DNA from: an uncultured Alphaproteobacteria bacterium
GTDB lineage: Bacteria; Pseudomonadota; Alphaproteobacteria; Rickettsiales; CAIJLX01
Reading direction: 5' to 3'
Assembly: GCA_903821695.1 (NCBI GenBank)
Contig: CAIJLX010000072.1
Coordinates: 1-43,436, forward strand
DNA: 43,436 nt
Part shown: positions 8,271-17,739 of the stretch, piece by piece
Numbering within the stretch: position 1 is the stretch's first letter
Layout of the letters: every line of letters begins with the position of its first letter
The notes under the pieces: generated by a model
Told to the model about the DNA's origin: nothing
Seen by the model: only the letters and a program-made list of their open reading frames with translations
Database searches by the model: none
Made by a program: the position numbers and the translations under genes

Positions 8271-8779
8271 CTCGCCTTTGCTGCACGGGAGGGCTTCTTC
8301 GTGGCATGTTCTGCAATATCCTGACCCGCCGCCGAAGTGCCATTTACAACGAGCCCAGAGACGTTTCCCTCCGCGTCCAGCAGGGAAAGTGAAGCGGTGT
8401 ATTTCTTCCAGAAATCCTGCGCGATGAACCAAATATCCATGAGATCGTTCACGGCTTGATCATTCACCACCGCAGGCGCATCACCCGCGCTGTTCAACAC
8501 GCCTTGCCACTCGATCACCGCGCCGCGTGCCATTGCCTTGATAAGCAACGCTTCCGAAAGCCCGTGGCGGGTTTCTTCGTCGTCCACATCTGGCAAATCC
8601 GATATATCCGCACCCACTTCAAGGCGGGATTTACGCTCTTGCCGCCAGTCGGTGATCTGCTTGATGACGGAAGACTGCGCCGCACTCATAATGGCGGTAG
8701 AAAGTGGCCGCACTTTGAGTTTCACTTCGGCAGGCAAATCGAGCCAGTACGGTTCTTTTTTCAGATTTAATCGTAGCAT
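8267..8779 (-). CDS. phage tail assembly chaperone
   Basis: This encodes 170 aa with a strong Shine-Dalgarno (AAGGAGG, 4 nt before ATG 8779). It opens 'MLRLNLKKEPYWLDLPAEVKLKVRPL', a pattern typical of chaperones that describe the allowed range of membrane-free tail subunits, followed by a helical, acidic middle ('DISDLPDVDDEET', 'GLSEALLIKAMARG') and a Lys/Ala tail. The call rests on this opening, its size, and its place directly after the tail-tube gene, the canonical siphophage order. In such phages the chaperone coats the tape-measure protein during tail assembly, yet no tape-measure gene follows here. There is a 9-nt gap from the tail-tube gene. Confidence 0.75.
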   Translation of the reverse strand: MLRLNLKKEPYWLDLPAEVKLKVRPLSTAIMSAAQSSVIKQITDWRQERKSRLEVGADISDLPDVDDEETRHGLSEALLIKAMARGAVIEWQGVLNSAGDAPAVVNDQAVNDLMDIWFIAQDFWKKYTASLSLLDAEGNVSGLVVNGTSAAGQDIAEHATKKPSRAAKAS

Positions 8780-8788
8780 AACGCCTCC

Positions 8789-9675
8789 TTATGGGTAGCT
8801 GGTGACATCGTTCTTCAAAACGACGGTGACGGATTTACTGAGTGCGTCGTCATAGACGGCCTGCCAGTTGAAGCTGGCCTGCACGCCGCCTGGTCCCGAC
8901 ACGGGGATGCGCGGTCGCGGCAGATAAACTTCGTGGAATGTCCAAGTGAGTGAGAAGTTGTTCCCGTCTAATCCCGCCAGCTTGTAGGCAAGCTCCAATT
9001 CAATGGCGGTGTTGTTGATCGCGTCATCCACCAGCGTGGTGTCGGCAAAGCGCACGTCTATGCTGCCATTCACATTGATGATGGTGGGGTCAACCGCTTC
9101 AATCAGCCCATCATTGCGGATGGTCGGCACTGCCTGCAATCCGTTCGAATAGGTGAACTGTGCGCCCGTGATATTGGCCAAAGATGTGCCGTTGCGCTTA
9201 ATCGAGCCGTTGAACTGGCTGAAGGGTTTATACACTCGGGCTGTGGGCGTGCCGCCTTGTGTGGATGCAAAGCGCGTTTCCCCTTGAGCGATGATGTTAA
9301 GGGTAGCGTTCGCTGCACCTGAACGCTGAAAATTCAACGCCATACTGCCCAGCATACAGCCCGTATGCACGAAATAAGCTGGCACGTTGGCATGGCCGAT
9401 TTCCGCCGCGAAGGATGGAAGGCTTGCCGCGCCGCTGACAAAAGTGTGCGTGAAGCCGCCGCCTGAGAGCGTTGCACCGCTTGCCACACCGTTGGCATTG
9501 CCAGAAGCCAGCGTGAAGTTGTTGCCCGTCGCCCCCAGCGTATCATGGACGATATTGAGCTTGGTGCCGCCGCCGTTGGAATAAGTGGCAGGCGTGATGC
9601 TGGCATTGGCGGAGGCGTTTAGGTCAGTTGCCAGCTGGGTGAGCGTAGCGTTCAGGTTACCTGCATTGATGTTTG
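8789..9675 (-). pseudogene. phage tail tube protein, 5' truncated
   Basis: About 295 residues of a siphophage tail-tube protein are present. The C-terminal half is well conserved: 'FVSGAASLPSFAAEIGH', 'YFVHTGCMLGSMALNF', 'NGSIDVRFADTTL' and 'HEVYLPRPRIPVSGPGGVQASF', which form the tube beta-sandwich. It also carries an inserted Asn/Thr/Gly-rich domain ('NATLTQLATDLNASANASI'). The N-terminal strand region and start codon are missing. The frame runs into the 3' part of an oppositely oriented DUF2339 gene near 9675, and its only remaining starts lie in that foreign sequence. The truncation marks a recombination breakpoint, or an assembly join, at the end of the phage segment. Confidence 0.8.
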
Positions 9676-10493
9676 CGGGCAGTAGCCTGTTACTCCGCAA
9701 GCAAGCAGATGATCAGCTGGTAAGCAGTCTGGAAGTTGCAGCAATCGCACTGATTGGCGTGATGGGCTATTATCTTACCCGTCATGCCTTCCACATCGAT
9801 GAAAACGTATTATTCGTGAAAGCAGGCTTTATTGAGCGCGGTGTTATTACGAATATTCTTTTCCTCTATGGTCTTTCCTGCTTATGGATCGGCCGTGTGT
9901 TTACACGCAATACAATTAGCATTAGCGGTATTGCACTTTGTGGCATCGCGCTCTTCCGCATTTTCTATTTTGATCTCTTCATTTATAACCCGCTCTGGTC
10001 GCATCAATCCGTGGGCAGCATGCCCTTGGTAAATGGATTATTGCTGGCTTATGGCCTGCCTGCACTGTGGCTTACACAGGCAAACAGAGAAATGCGCTTA
10101 CTCGGGAATGAAGAGTATCGCTCTTATACCGGAGCATTTCTGCTAGGGCTCATTTTTACATTCTTATCCTTTAATATTCGCCAGCTTTTTCATGGTGAAT
10201 ATCTGGATACCGGCATTACCGACAATGCGGAAATTTATACCTATTCTGCGGCGTGGCTAGTGCTTGGTGTGGTGTTATTACTCGCTGGCACATTGCAGAA
10301 AGATAAAATGATCCGCAGTGCATCACTAGTCGTAATGCTGATGACTGTTGGAAAGGTCTTTCTCTATGACGCTTCTGAACTCACGGGTTTATATCGCGTC
10401 TTTTCGTTCCTTGGCCTGGGTTTAAGTTTAATTGCACTCAGCTGGTTTTATACCCGGTTTGTCTTTGGCAAAACATCACAGGAGAACATATGA
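9676..10493 (+). pseudogene. DUF2339 multi-pass membrane protein, 3' fragment
   Basis: About 270 residues of the C-terminal part of a DUF2339 membrane protein are present, from 'LLLRKQADDQLVSSLEVAAI' through some eight hydrophobic helices to 'FLYDASELTGLYRVFSFLGLGLSLIALSWFYTRFVF', the conserved DUF2339 ending. Full-length family members are usually 800-1000 aa, so most of the gene is missing. The frame is open upstream to 9585, but that stretch is antisense to the tail-tube gene. The stop overlaps the next gene by ATGA, showing an original operon with it. The exact breakpoint cannot be fixed and lies about 9672-9684. Confidence 0.8.
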
Positions 10494-11179
10494 AAAATAA
10501 TAGTTTGGCTGCCTCCCCAATTGCAGCATGCATGTTGGCCTTTATGTTTGCGCCGATACAGGCACTTTCAACTCCCCTTCCGCGCGTGAACGTTGGGCAA
10601 TTAGAGCAACAGCTGCAGGTAGGTGATATTATTTTCATCCATGTGGATGTGCTTCCATTTCGAAAGATAGCGCGTGATACTGGAAGCTGGACAAACCATG
10701 TGGGTATAGTAGTTGAGCTATCGGATAAAGGGCCACTGGTTGCAGAAAGTACCTTCCCCTTTTCTAAGATCACACCGCTTTCAACATTCATTGCACGTTC
10801 CAAGGAAGGGCGTGTCGAAGCTATGCGGCTGAATACGAAGTTAACACCGGAACAACGCGATAACATAAAAACAGCTTCACTTAAACGGCTTGGTAAATTT
10901 TATGACACCGGCTTTGATCTACATTCGAGCCGCCAGTTTTGCTCCCGTTTTGTATATGAAGTCGCAAATGAAGCCTTAGGCATCAAAGTTGGTGAAATTG
11001 AAAGCTTACGCACATTATTCGCTAATAACCCCAAAGCGGATCTCTTATTCTGGAAAATTTGGTATTTCGGGCGAATCCCATGGGAACGGGAAACGGTGAC
11101 TCCCGCCAGTATTCAATATAGCCCTCATTTGCGGACGACTTTTGATGGATATGCGGATAATAATGTAGCTACACGATAG
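10490..11179 (+). CDS. YiiX/YebB-like permuted NlpC/P60 (papain-fold) hydrolase, exported
   Basis: This encodes 229 aa with a hydrophobic N-terminal signal (residues ~8-28, cleavage likely near A-L-S). The catalytic order is permuted relative to ordinary NlpC/P60. The His comes first, in 'GSWTNHVGIVVE' (His70), and the Cys later, in 'SSRQFCSRFVYEVANEALG' (Cys151). 'LQVGDIIFIHVDV' precedes them as in YiiX-like proteins. These enzymes are thought to hydrolyse amide or ester bonds in lipids or peptides at the envelope, with the substrate unknown here. The start overlaps the DUF2339 stop (ATGA) and the aas-type gene follows after 9 nt, so it may act with phospholipid remodelling. Confidence 0.8.
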   Translation: MKNNSLAASPIAACMLAFMFAPIQALSTPLPRVNVGQLEQQLQVGDIIFIHVDVLPFRKIARDTGSWTNHVGIVVELSDKGPLVAESTFPFSKITPLSTFIARSKEGRVEAMRLNTKLTPEQRDNIKTASLKRLGKFYDTGFDLHSSRQFCSRFVYEVANEALGIKVGEIESLRTLFANNPKADLLFWKIWYFGRIPWERETVTPASIQYSPHLRTTFDGYADNNVATR

Positions 11180-11188
11180 GAGCCCGCT

Positions 11189-14100
11189 ATGACACTTTTT
11201 CAGACAAAACGCTTTTTACCACTGTTCATTACGCAGTTCTTGGGAGCGTTTAATGATAATCTACTGAAGAATGCACTGGTCATGCTCGTGACCTACCGCA
11301 TTGCTGTTGAACAGCATCAGAATGCACAATTGCTGGTAACGCTGGCTGCAGGATTATTTATCCTGCCCTTCTTTCTGTTCTCCGCAACAGCAGGACAACT
11401 CGCCGATAAATATGATCGTGCACGGCTAACACGCCTGATCAAAATAGCGGAAATTGTTATTATGCTCTGCGCGACTATTGGATTTTATACGCAGAACATT
11501 CACGTTTTGTTGTTCGCATTGTTTTGTATGGGCACGCATTCTACTTTCTTCGGCCCAATCAAATATGCGCTCCTTCCACAGCACTTAGAAGAAAAGGAAT
11601 TATTATCCGGTAACGCCTATATTGAATCCGGCACTTTCCTTGCTATTTTACTCGGAACGATTCTTGGTGGATTGCTAATATTACAGGAAGGCGGCGTGAC
11701 ACTCATGTCACTTTCGCTCATCGCAATTGCCGTTCTTGGTTATGTTTCAAGCCGCTCTATTCCAGCTGCAGCCGCACCGTCACCTGATCTCACTATCAAT
11801 TATAACCTGTTTCAGGAAACGTGGAGAATCGTAAGTTACAGCCGCAAGGATAGCAAAGTATTCCTCTGCATCTTGGGTATTTCTTGGTTTTGGTTAATCG
11901 GTGCGACATTTCTTTCCCAATTCCCCACCTATGCAAAAGATGTTCTGCATGCAGATGAAACCGTAGTAACACTTTTTCTTACCATATTTTCACTGGGTAT
12001 TGGTATTGGTTCTATGCTGTGCAGCGCATTACTGCGGGGTCACATTCAAAGCACCTATGTGCCGCTGGCAACCCTAGGGATTTCGATTTTTACCATAGAT
12101 TTATATTTTGCCAGCCAGTTGATTCCGGTTACCGGAAGTGCATTGATGAATGCTTGGCAGTTTATTGATAACGGTACTGGCTTACATATTATTGTAGACC
12201 TTTTGCTCATCGCCATCTGCGCGGGCATCTACATCGTACCGCTTTATGCCATCATGCAGCACTTTAGCGAAGCCGCGCACCGCGCCCGTATCATTGCAGC
12301 AAATAATGTGATCAATGCATTCTTCATGGTGACGTCTGCTATCGGCACATTGCTGATGCTAAAAATGTCTTTCACTATTCCGCAGGTGTTTTTGACCATT
12401 GCTATCCTGAATGGCTTCGTTGCTATTTACATCTGCAAATTGCTGCCCGATGCATTGTTGCGCTCCATCGCACGCGCCGTTTTAAAAATACTCTACCGCG
12501 TCGAAATAAGAGGTATGGAGCATTATTACGCAGCAGGCGACCGCCTGTTGCTCGTTGCTAATCATACTTCTTTTCTGGATGCCGCGCTTATTGCTGCCTT
12601 CCTGCCGGAGAAAATTACCTTTGCCATCAATACGCACGTGGCTAAAAAATGGTGGATCAAGCCCATGCTTGCATTGGTCGATGCCTTTCCGCTTGATCCC
12701 ACTAATCCCCTCGCAACCAAATCCCTCATTGGCGCGCTGAAACAAAACCGCAAATGCATGATCTTCCCGGAGGGTCGCATCACTGTTACCGGGGCGCTGA
12801 TGAAAATTTATGAAGGGCCAGGAATGATCGCCGATAAATCCGGTGCGAAGCTGTTGCCGATTCGTATTGATGGCGCACAATATACACCGCTCTCTCGCCT
12901 GCGGGGCAAAGTGCGCATACGTCTTTTCCCCAAAGTGACCGTTACAATATTGCCGCCTTGTGAATTTCATATTTCCGATGAAATCATGGGTCGTAAGCGC
13001 AGACAGATCGCTAGTATGCAGCTCTATGATGTTATGTCGCAATTGATGTTTGATAGCAGCGATTATCGCCAGACACTTTTTGCATCCCTACTTTCGGCAC
13101 AGGCCACACACGGTAAAAAACATGTCATAGCGGAAGACATCGAACGTAAACCGCTGAACTACGGCCAGTTCATTATGCGAAGTTTTGTACTCGGCAGGTT
13201 AATATGCCGCAATACGCCGAATCAGAATGTGGTCGCCTTGATGTTACCCACATCCATGGGAACAGCATTAGCCTTTTTTGGCCTGCATGCATTTGGCCGC
13301 ACACCAGCGATGATTAATTTCACCGCAGGCGCCACACAGATTATCACTGCCTGCAATACTGCAGAAATTTCTACAATCATTACCTCGCAGCGCTTTATCA
13401 AGATGTCAAAACTTGAAAATGTCATCAAGGATATCGTAGAAGCTGGCATTGCCGTGAATTATCTCGAAGATCTGCGTCAGCACATTTCTTTAACAGATAA
13501 ACTATTTGGTATTCTCGCTTCGTTCATGCCAGAGTTTCTTTATCAAAGAACCAAAGGCGCCATCACACCGGATTCCCCAGCGTTTATTCTATTCACTTCC
13601 GGCTCGGAAGGAACGCCGAAAGCCGTTGTGCTTTCCCATGCTAATGTGCAGGCAAATCGTTACCAGCTAGCAAGCCGCGTTGATTTCGGCCCACAGGACA
13701 AAGTGTTTAACTGCCTGCCGATGTTTCATGCCTTCGGTTTAACTGGTGGCACATTGCTGCCAATACTTTCTGGCATTAAAACATTCTATTATCCTTCGCC
13801 ATTGCATTATCGCATTATACCGGAGCTGGTCTATGACACCAATGCGACCATTTTATTTGGCACAGATACATTCCTTTCCGGCTATGCCCGTTTTGCACAC
13901 CCTTATGATCTGCATAGTATCCGCTATATCTTTGCTGGCGCTGAAAAGCTGAAAGAAGAAACGCGGAAAACATTTAGTGAAAAATTTGGTGTCCGCATAT
14001 TCGAAGGCTATGGCGCAACAGAAACAGCTCCTGTGCTTACCACGAATACACCCATGCAAAACCGCGCGGGAGACGTAGGCCGCTTTATGCCGGGGATTGA

Positions 14101-14605
14101 ATGGAAACTTGAGCCGGTGCCTGGAATTGAAGAAGGCGGGCAACTCTGGGTAAAAGGCCCCAATATTATGCTAGGCTATATGCGCGCGGAAAAACCGGGA
14201 GAATTGCAACCACCAGCAGGTGGTTGGTATGATACCGGAGATATTGTCGCTGTAGATCAAGAAGGTTATGTTTCCATTAAAGGCCGCACAAAGCGCTTCG
14301 CTAAAATCGGCGGCGAAATGGTGTCTCTCGGCGCTGTTGAAACGGCGGTCGAAACGTTATGGCCGGGTCATCTACATGTCGCAGTAACCGTTCCAGACGC
14401 AAAAAAAGGTGAGCAGATTATTTTATTTACAAACCGTAAAGAAGCAATCCGTGAAGAGGTAGTACGTTATTTTAGGCAACAAAAACTTTCCGAATTATCG
14501 GTTCCCAAAAAAGTCATAATACTGGATGCAATTCCATTGCTGGGCACAGGAAAGATAGACTACCAATCAGCTAAACAGATGGCACTCAAGCTTGAGAATA
14601 CATAA
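11189..14605 (+). CDS. aas: lysophospholipid flippase / 2-acyl-GPE acyltransferase / acyl-ACP synthetase fusion (LplT-Aas)
   Basis: This encodes 1138 aa in three parts. Residues ~1-420 are a 10-12 helix MFS transporter of the LplT kind ('FLGAFNDNLLKNALVML', 'ATAGQLADKYDRARLTR'). Residues ~430-640 are a PlsC acyltransferase with 'VANHTSFLDAALIA' (HX4D near 457) and 'FPEGRITVTG' (near 527). Residues ~650-1138 are an AMP-forming synthetase with 'LFTSGSEGTPKAVVLSHAN' (near 800), 'GYGATETAPVL' (near 940) and 'YDTGDIV'. The protein should flip lysophospholipid inward, activate a fatty acid onto ACP and re-acylate the lysolipid at the inner membrane. E. coli has LplT and Aas as two proteins, and the fused form is common in other proteobacteria. 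It is convergent with the gene ending at 14609. Confidence 0.93.
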   Translation: MTLFQTKRFLPLFITQFLGAFNDNLLKNALVMLVTYRIAVEQHQNAQLLVTLAAGLFILPFFLFSATAGQLADKYDRARLTRLIKIAEIVIMLCATIGFYTQNIHVLLFALFCMGTHSTFFGPIKYALLPQHLEEKELLSGNAYIESGTFLAILLGTILGGLLILQEGGVTLMSLSLIAIAVLGYVSSRSIPAAAAPSPDLTINYNLFQETWRIVSYSRKDSKVFLCILGISWFWLIGATFLSQFPTYAKDVLHADETVVTLFLTIFSLGIGIGSMLCSALLRGHIQSTYVPLATLGISIFTIDLYFASQLIPVTGSALMNAWQFIDNGTGLHIIVDLLLIAICAGIYIVPLYAIMQHFSEAAHRARIIAANNVINAFFMVTSAIGTLLMLKMSFTIPQVFLTIAILNGFVAIYICKLLPDALLRSIARAVLKILYRVEIRGMEHYYAAGDRLLLVANHTSFLDAALIAAFLPEKITFAINTHVAKKWWIKPMLALVDAFPLDPTNPLATKSLIGALKQNRKCMIFPEGRITVTGALMKIYEGPGMIADKSGAKLLPIRIDGAQYTPLSRLRGKVRIRLFPKVTVTILPPCEFHISDEIMGRKRRQIASMQLYDVMSQLMFDSSDYRQTLFASLLSAQATHGKKHVIAEDIERKPLNYGQFIMRSFVLGRLICRNTPNQNVVALMLPTSMGTALAFFGLHAFGRTPAMINFTAGATQIITACNTAEISTIITSQRFIKMSKLENVIKDIVEAGIAVNYLEDLRQHISLTDKLFGILASFMPEFLYQRTKGAITPDSPAFILFTSGSEGTPKAVVLSHANVQANRYQLASRVDFGPQDKVFNCLPMFHAFGLTGGTLLPILSGIKTFYYPSPLHYRIIPELVYDTNATILFGTDTFLSGYARFAHPYDLHSIRYIFAGAEKLKEETRKTFSEKFGVRIFEGYGATETAPVLTTNTPMQNRAGDVGRFMPGIEWKLEPVPGIEEGGQLWVKGPNIMLGYMRAEKPGELQPPAGGWYDTGDIVAVDQEGYVSIKGRTKRFAKIGGEMVSLGAVETAVETLWPGHLHVAVTVPDAKKGEQIILFTNRKEAIREEVVRYFRQQKLSELSVPKKVIILDAIPLLGTGKIDYQSAKQMALKLENT

Positions 14606-14608
14606 AAT

Positions 14609-15715
14609 TTATGATGTCTGGTGAAATAAAATACGCTTCCAATCTGTGCCTTTAGATTGCAGCCGCCAAATGAACGCATCTAGGATATAGTGAGTGGCTT
14701 GTGGAAGCGCGAGCAGCGGCACCAGCCACACTAACGTATGCGAATCAGTAATGGCTGGAATGACATTAGAAAAACCAAAGAGTACACTGTGTTCGCGCCA
14801 CACAAATCCGTCCCAAAACCCTTCTTCGACAAATGCGATAGCAAATAATATGGCGACATAAAAGGGCGTCGCCTTCCACTGGAACAGCTTGTTTATCCAC
14901 GGCCAAAGATAGGTATTCCTTTTGTCGCCTTGAATTGTAGTTTGATTGTGGCCATAGAGCCAGATGAGCGCGAGGTAGGGAACACCGTGTGCGATGACGT
15001 TGGTGGCAGTAAAGGCTAGATCGTTGTTAAACGCCACAATACCCACGAACCACGAAAACGCAGTGCCAAATAACAGCAGGTTTTTAGGGATATTAAAAGT
15101 GCCAGTGCGCTTCCATTGCACTACTTCTTTCACGATATAGACCGCAAGCGTGGCAATATAAATGGTTGCCGTTACCTCATTCAGTAAAGGTACATTAAGT
15201 GTCAAGAAATTATCCTTGATAAACCATTCAAATTCACGCGCGTGGCAATGCCAATAAATGATAGGGTAAATGGTGGCTAGATAGATCACCGACTTATCAA
15301 TCGCGCGATAATATTTTGGCATATTACGTTCTTTGCGTCCGTAAATCATCATCAAGCCATATTGTTGCCGAATGAAATGAAATACTGCGAGATAAGCAAG
15401 AACGCGCCAGAAAAGCAGGCTATCCACGCTATACAAAAAACACCCGATGACCCATGCCAGTAGGGGAGCAAGCACATAGAGGGTTTGGCGTTTTTGTAAT
15501 TCCTCCTTGTCTAGATAGGTACGGAAAATAGTGCTATAAACATGGCTGACATCTACACCTACAATCAACAGCAACCACAGCCATGGTGGAACGTCTTTCA
15601 ATGATTCAAGCTGCTGGTTAAAAATGACCACCAGTGTTGTAATGATAATTGCAGGGGCAAGTATCAAACAACCATCAAACCGGCTTGAAAATATCCAGGG
15701 CTGCGTCTTGCTCAT
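14609..15715 (-). CDS. multi-pass membrane protein of unknown function (last gene of polyamine/SPFH operon)
   Basis: This encodes 368 aa with about nine or ten hydrophobic helices and several conserved-looking polar motifs inside them: 'GVDVSHVYSTIFRTYLD', 'FHFIRQQYGLMMIYGRKE', 'YWHCHAREFEWF', 'NVIAHGVPYLALIWLYGHNQ' and 'PQATHYILDAFIWR'. The repeated His residues within or next to helices (HVYS, FHFI, HCHA, AHGV, THYILD) look like a membrane metal or haem site, as in fatty-acid hydroxylase-like or similar oxidases, but I do not recognise the family. It overlaps the FAD oxidoreductase gene by 4 nt, so it is translationally coupled and probably a partner of that enzyme. It ends 3 nt from the convergent aas gene. 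Confidence 0.8.
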   Translation of the reverse strand: MSKTQPWIFSSRFDGCLILAPAIIITTLVVIFNQQLESLKDVPPWLWLLLIVGVDVSHVYSTIFRTYLDKEELQKRQTLYVLAPLLAWVIGCFLYSVDSLLFWRVLAYLAVFHFIRQQYGLMMIYGRKERNMPKYYRAIDKSVIYLATIYPIIYWHCHAREFEWFIKDNFLTLNVPLLNEVTATIYIATLAVYIVKEVVQWKRTGTFNIPKNLLLFGTAFSWFVGIVAFNNDLAFTATNVIAHGVPYLALIWLYGHNQTTIQGDKRNTYLWPWINKLFQWKATPFYVAILFAIAFVEEGFWDGFVWREHSVLFGFSNVIPAITDSHTLVWLVPLLALPQATHYILDAFIWRLQSKGTDWKRILFHQTS

Positions 15716-17343
15716 AAAATGCTCCTGTAGGAAACGCCGAGATGAGAAAGCACACCCTCTGCAGCACGCACACCATGCGTATAGGCTTCCTCGAAAATTG
15801 AAATGCCGCTCATATCCGAATGCGCAGTAAAAATGGGTGGGTTTTGTTTTAGAGCTTTTTTACGTTCATTCCCCCATATGAACCCGCGTGTTGGACGCAC
15901 CATCGCATGTCCCCAAACCCATACATCCATATGCTCAACATATCCCTCAAGCTCAGGATGGACGTGAAGCAATTCTTTGAGAATGATTTTTTGCCAATCG
16001 TCATAGCTGCGGCCTAGTGCCTCTTTGCGTGCATCGGCTGGACTTAAGTGACTAAGCGGCCAATAATATGTCACCACCGTTTTTACTGGTTTCATTTGCG
16101 GTATCTGGTGCGTGGCGACAACATAACCCAGCAGCGAGCTATGATAAACTACATTGTCCCAACTGAGTGACGCTCCCTTCCCAGCAGGCAGTTTTGATAG
16201 TGTAATGTTGGCTACCGCCCACGGCGAGTAGGAAAATGCATCGGCGGAGAGTGACATCTTTTCGGACTTCACAAGACGTGAAGCAACAAAATGCGGTGTT
16301 GCTACCACAGCAGCGCGGGCTTTAATGCGGGTAGAGATTTGTGTCTTTTCATCCCAATAATCTACCGTCACATGGTCGCCATGATCGGTGACATTATACG
16401 CAAGTGCATTGGTTGCTATATTGTCTTTAATAGGCTCGGCCAGTTTACCCACCAGCCAGCCATTACCTTCTGGCCATGTAATGATGTTAGAAGGTTCGGT
16501 ATTCGCTGCAATGCCGTTTCTTGAGGCAAAATAATGAATCCCCGCCCAGGCGGATGTTTCGGTATAAGTAGTGCCGAAATCATCGCGGCAGCTATAATCC
16601 ACATACCAGCGCAAATGGGTTGAACTATAGCCTTCCTTCTCCATCCATTCCGACATGGTGAGTGCATCAAGGGCCAGCCATTCTTTATCCTGCGAGCTTT
16701 TATCCAGAGGGATCGCAAACAATCGCTTTCCATCGCGTCCTTTACGATTTTTTAGACTCTCCATAAAGGCAAAAAATCTTTTATACTGGGTTTCTTCCTC
16801 GGCTGTGATGCCAAGGGTAGGGACTAGTCCATCCTGCCACCTGCCATACATATATAACCGCTCATGTGGATCAGCGCAGATATAATATTCATTGTAGATA
16901 GGGCGCCCATTCGCGTCGTGTCCGGTAATCACGCCCAGCTCTTCAAATATCTTTTTTACAGCGGTGGCCTCCTCAGTAAGCAATGGTACATAATGAGCGC
17001 CCCATGGATAAGCCGAGACATCATTTTTACCGCTCGTTGCATTGCCACCTGCTTGTTTCTCCAGATCAAGTATCAGGAAATTATTCTGCCCTGATTTGTA
17101 AAGCTGATAGCCAGCAGCCAGCCCCGCAATACCGCCGCCGATAATCACCACGTCTTTTTGAATGATGTTGGAAGGCTCTGGAAAGCCGCCAGACCTTAAC
17201 CTATGCCCTATGGCAGAATTTGCACCAAAGATACTACCAGAAATTGGTTTTAGTGACGTGACGAAGCTTAAAAACTTCGCCAATGCAAGTGCACAAACAC
17301 TAGCTCCACTTCCAACTAAAAATTGCCTTCGGGTGATTTTCAT
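15712..17343 (-). CDS. Tat-exported FAD-dependent oxidoreductase, amine-oxidase-like
   Basis: This encodes 543 aa from ATG 17343, whose ATGA overlaps the stop of the upstream gene; the ATG at 17352 would only add M-G-S. The N-terminus 'MKITRRQFLVGSGASVCAL' is a twin-arginine signal (RRxFL), so the folded flavoprotein should be exported. The dinucleotide-binding motif 'VVIIGGGIAGLAAGYQLYKSG' lies near residue 65, followed by 'LEKQAGGNATSG', as in FAD amine oxidases and phytoene-desaturase-like enzymes. A C-terminal segment near residue 510 ('GISIFEEAYTHGVRAAEGVL') matches the second FAD-contact motif. The neighbouring spermidine-synthase-like gene suggests a polyamine or related amine as substrate. 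This is inference, and no substrate residues were identified. Confidence 0.85.
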   Translation of the reverse strand: MKITRRQFLVGSGASVCALALAKFLSFVTSLKPISGSIFGANSAIGHRLRSGGFPEPSNIIQKDVVIIGGGIAGLAAGYQLYKSGQNNFLILDLEKQAGGNATSGKNDVSAYPWGAHYVPLLTEEATAVKKIFEELGVITGHDANGRPIYNEYYICADPHERLYMYGRWQDGLVPTLGITAEEETQYKRFFAFMESLKNRKGRDGKRLFAIPLDKSSQDKEWLALDALTMSEWMEKEGYSSTHLRWYVDYSCRDDFGTTYTETSAWAGIHYFASRNGIAANTEPSNIITWPEGNGWLVGKLAEPIKDNIATNALAYNVTDHGDHVTVDYWDEKTQISTRIKARAAVVATPHFVASRLVKSEKMSLSADAFSYSPWAVANITLSKLPAGKGASLSWDNVVYHSSLLGYVVATHQIPQMKPVKTVVTYYWPLSHLSPADARKEALGRSYDDWQKIILKELLHVHPELEGYVEHMDVWVWGHAMVRPTRGFIWGNERKKALKQNPPIFTAHSDMSGISIFEEAYTHGVRAAEGVLSHLGVSYRSIL

Positions 17344-17729
17344 GCTGCCCACATATAGCGTACCAACGACATGCTAAATGCAAACAAGAAGCCGTATGCA
17401 AAACTATCCAGACGGATGATATGCATCTCTTTTCTAGCCCTGAATTTACCCACCAGCATCATGCAACCACCCAGAACTATGGGTGTAATAAACAGATTGG
17501 CGAGTTTTAGCACATGATTATGGACGAAGGAGGCGGGAAATAACAATAAACTAAGTCCACCAGCAATCGCACCCCACAACAAATAACCGATGACGGATAA
17601 TGCCGGATTGCGTGGCCGTTCAAACACATTGGCCATACTGTGAAGGCCAAGTTCTAGCAGTAATTCTGCGGATAGTTGAAGTAGCAACTCTCCTAAAAAC
17701 TGGAGGACGATTTCAATGAAGAATTCCAT
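17340..17729 (-). CDS. small membrane protein of unknown function
   Basis: This encodes 129 aa. An amphipathic, Leu/Glu-rich N-terminal helix ('MEFFIEIVLQFLGELLLQL') is followed by 'VFERPRNPALSVIGYLLWGAIAGGLSLLLFP' and two more hydrophobic segments, giving three membrane helices. The pattern resembles small integral proteins often placed beside spermidine-synthase-like genes, but I assign no family. It begins 10 nt after the stop of the spermidine-synthase-like gene and overlaps the FAD enzyme gene by ATGA, so it belongs to the operon. Confidence 0.75.
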   Translation of the reverse strand: MEFFIEIVLQFLGELLLQLSAELLLELGLHSMANVFERPRNPALSVIGYLLWGAIAGGLSLLLFPASFVHNHVLKLANLFITPIVLGGCMMLVGKFRARKEMHIIRLDSFAYGFLFAFSMSLVRYMWAA

Positions 17730-17739
17730 GTTCTGCTAC

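Noticed and set aside
8016-8432. Start of the DUF2163 gene at 8432
   Set aside because: That start lies inside the chaperone gene and would add a Cys/Arg-rich shadow sequence; the family start with a ribosome site is at 8015.
1-9675. Functional gene transfer agent
   Set aside because: The tail genes are GTA-like, but there is no tape measure, the tail tube is broken, and no terminase or capsid is present in the window, so a decayed prophage fits as well or better.
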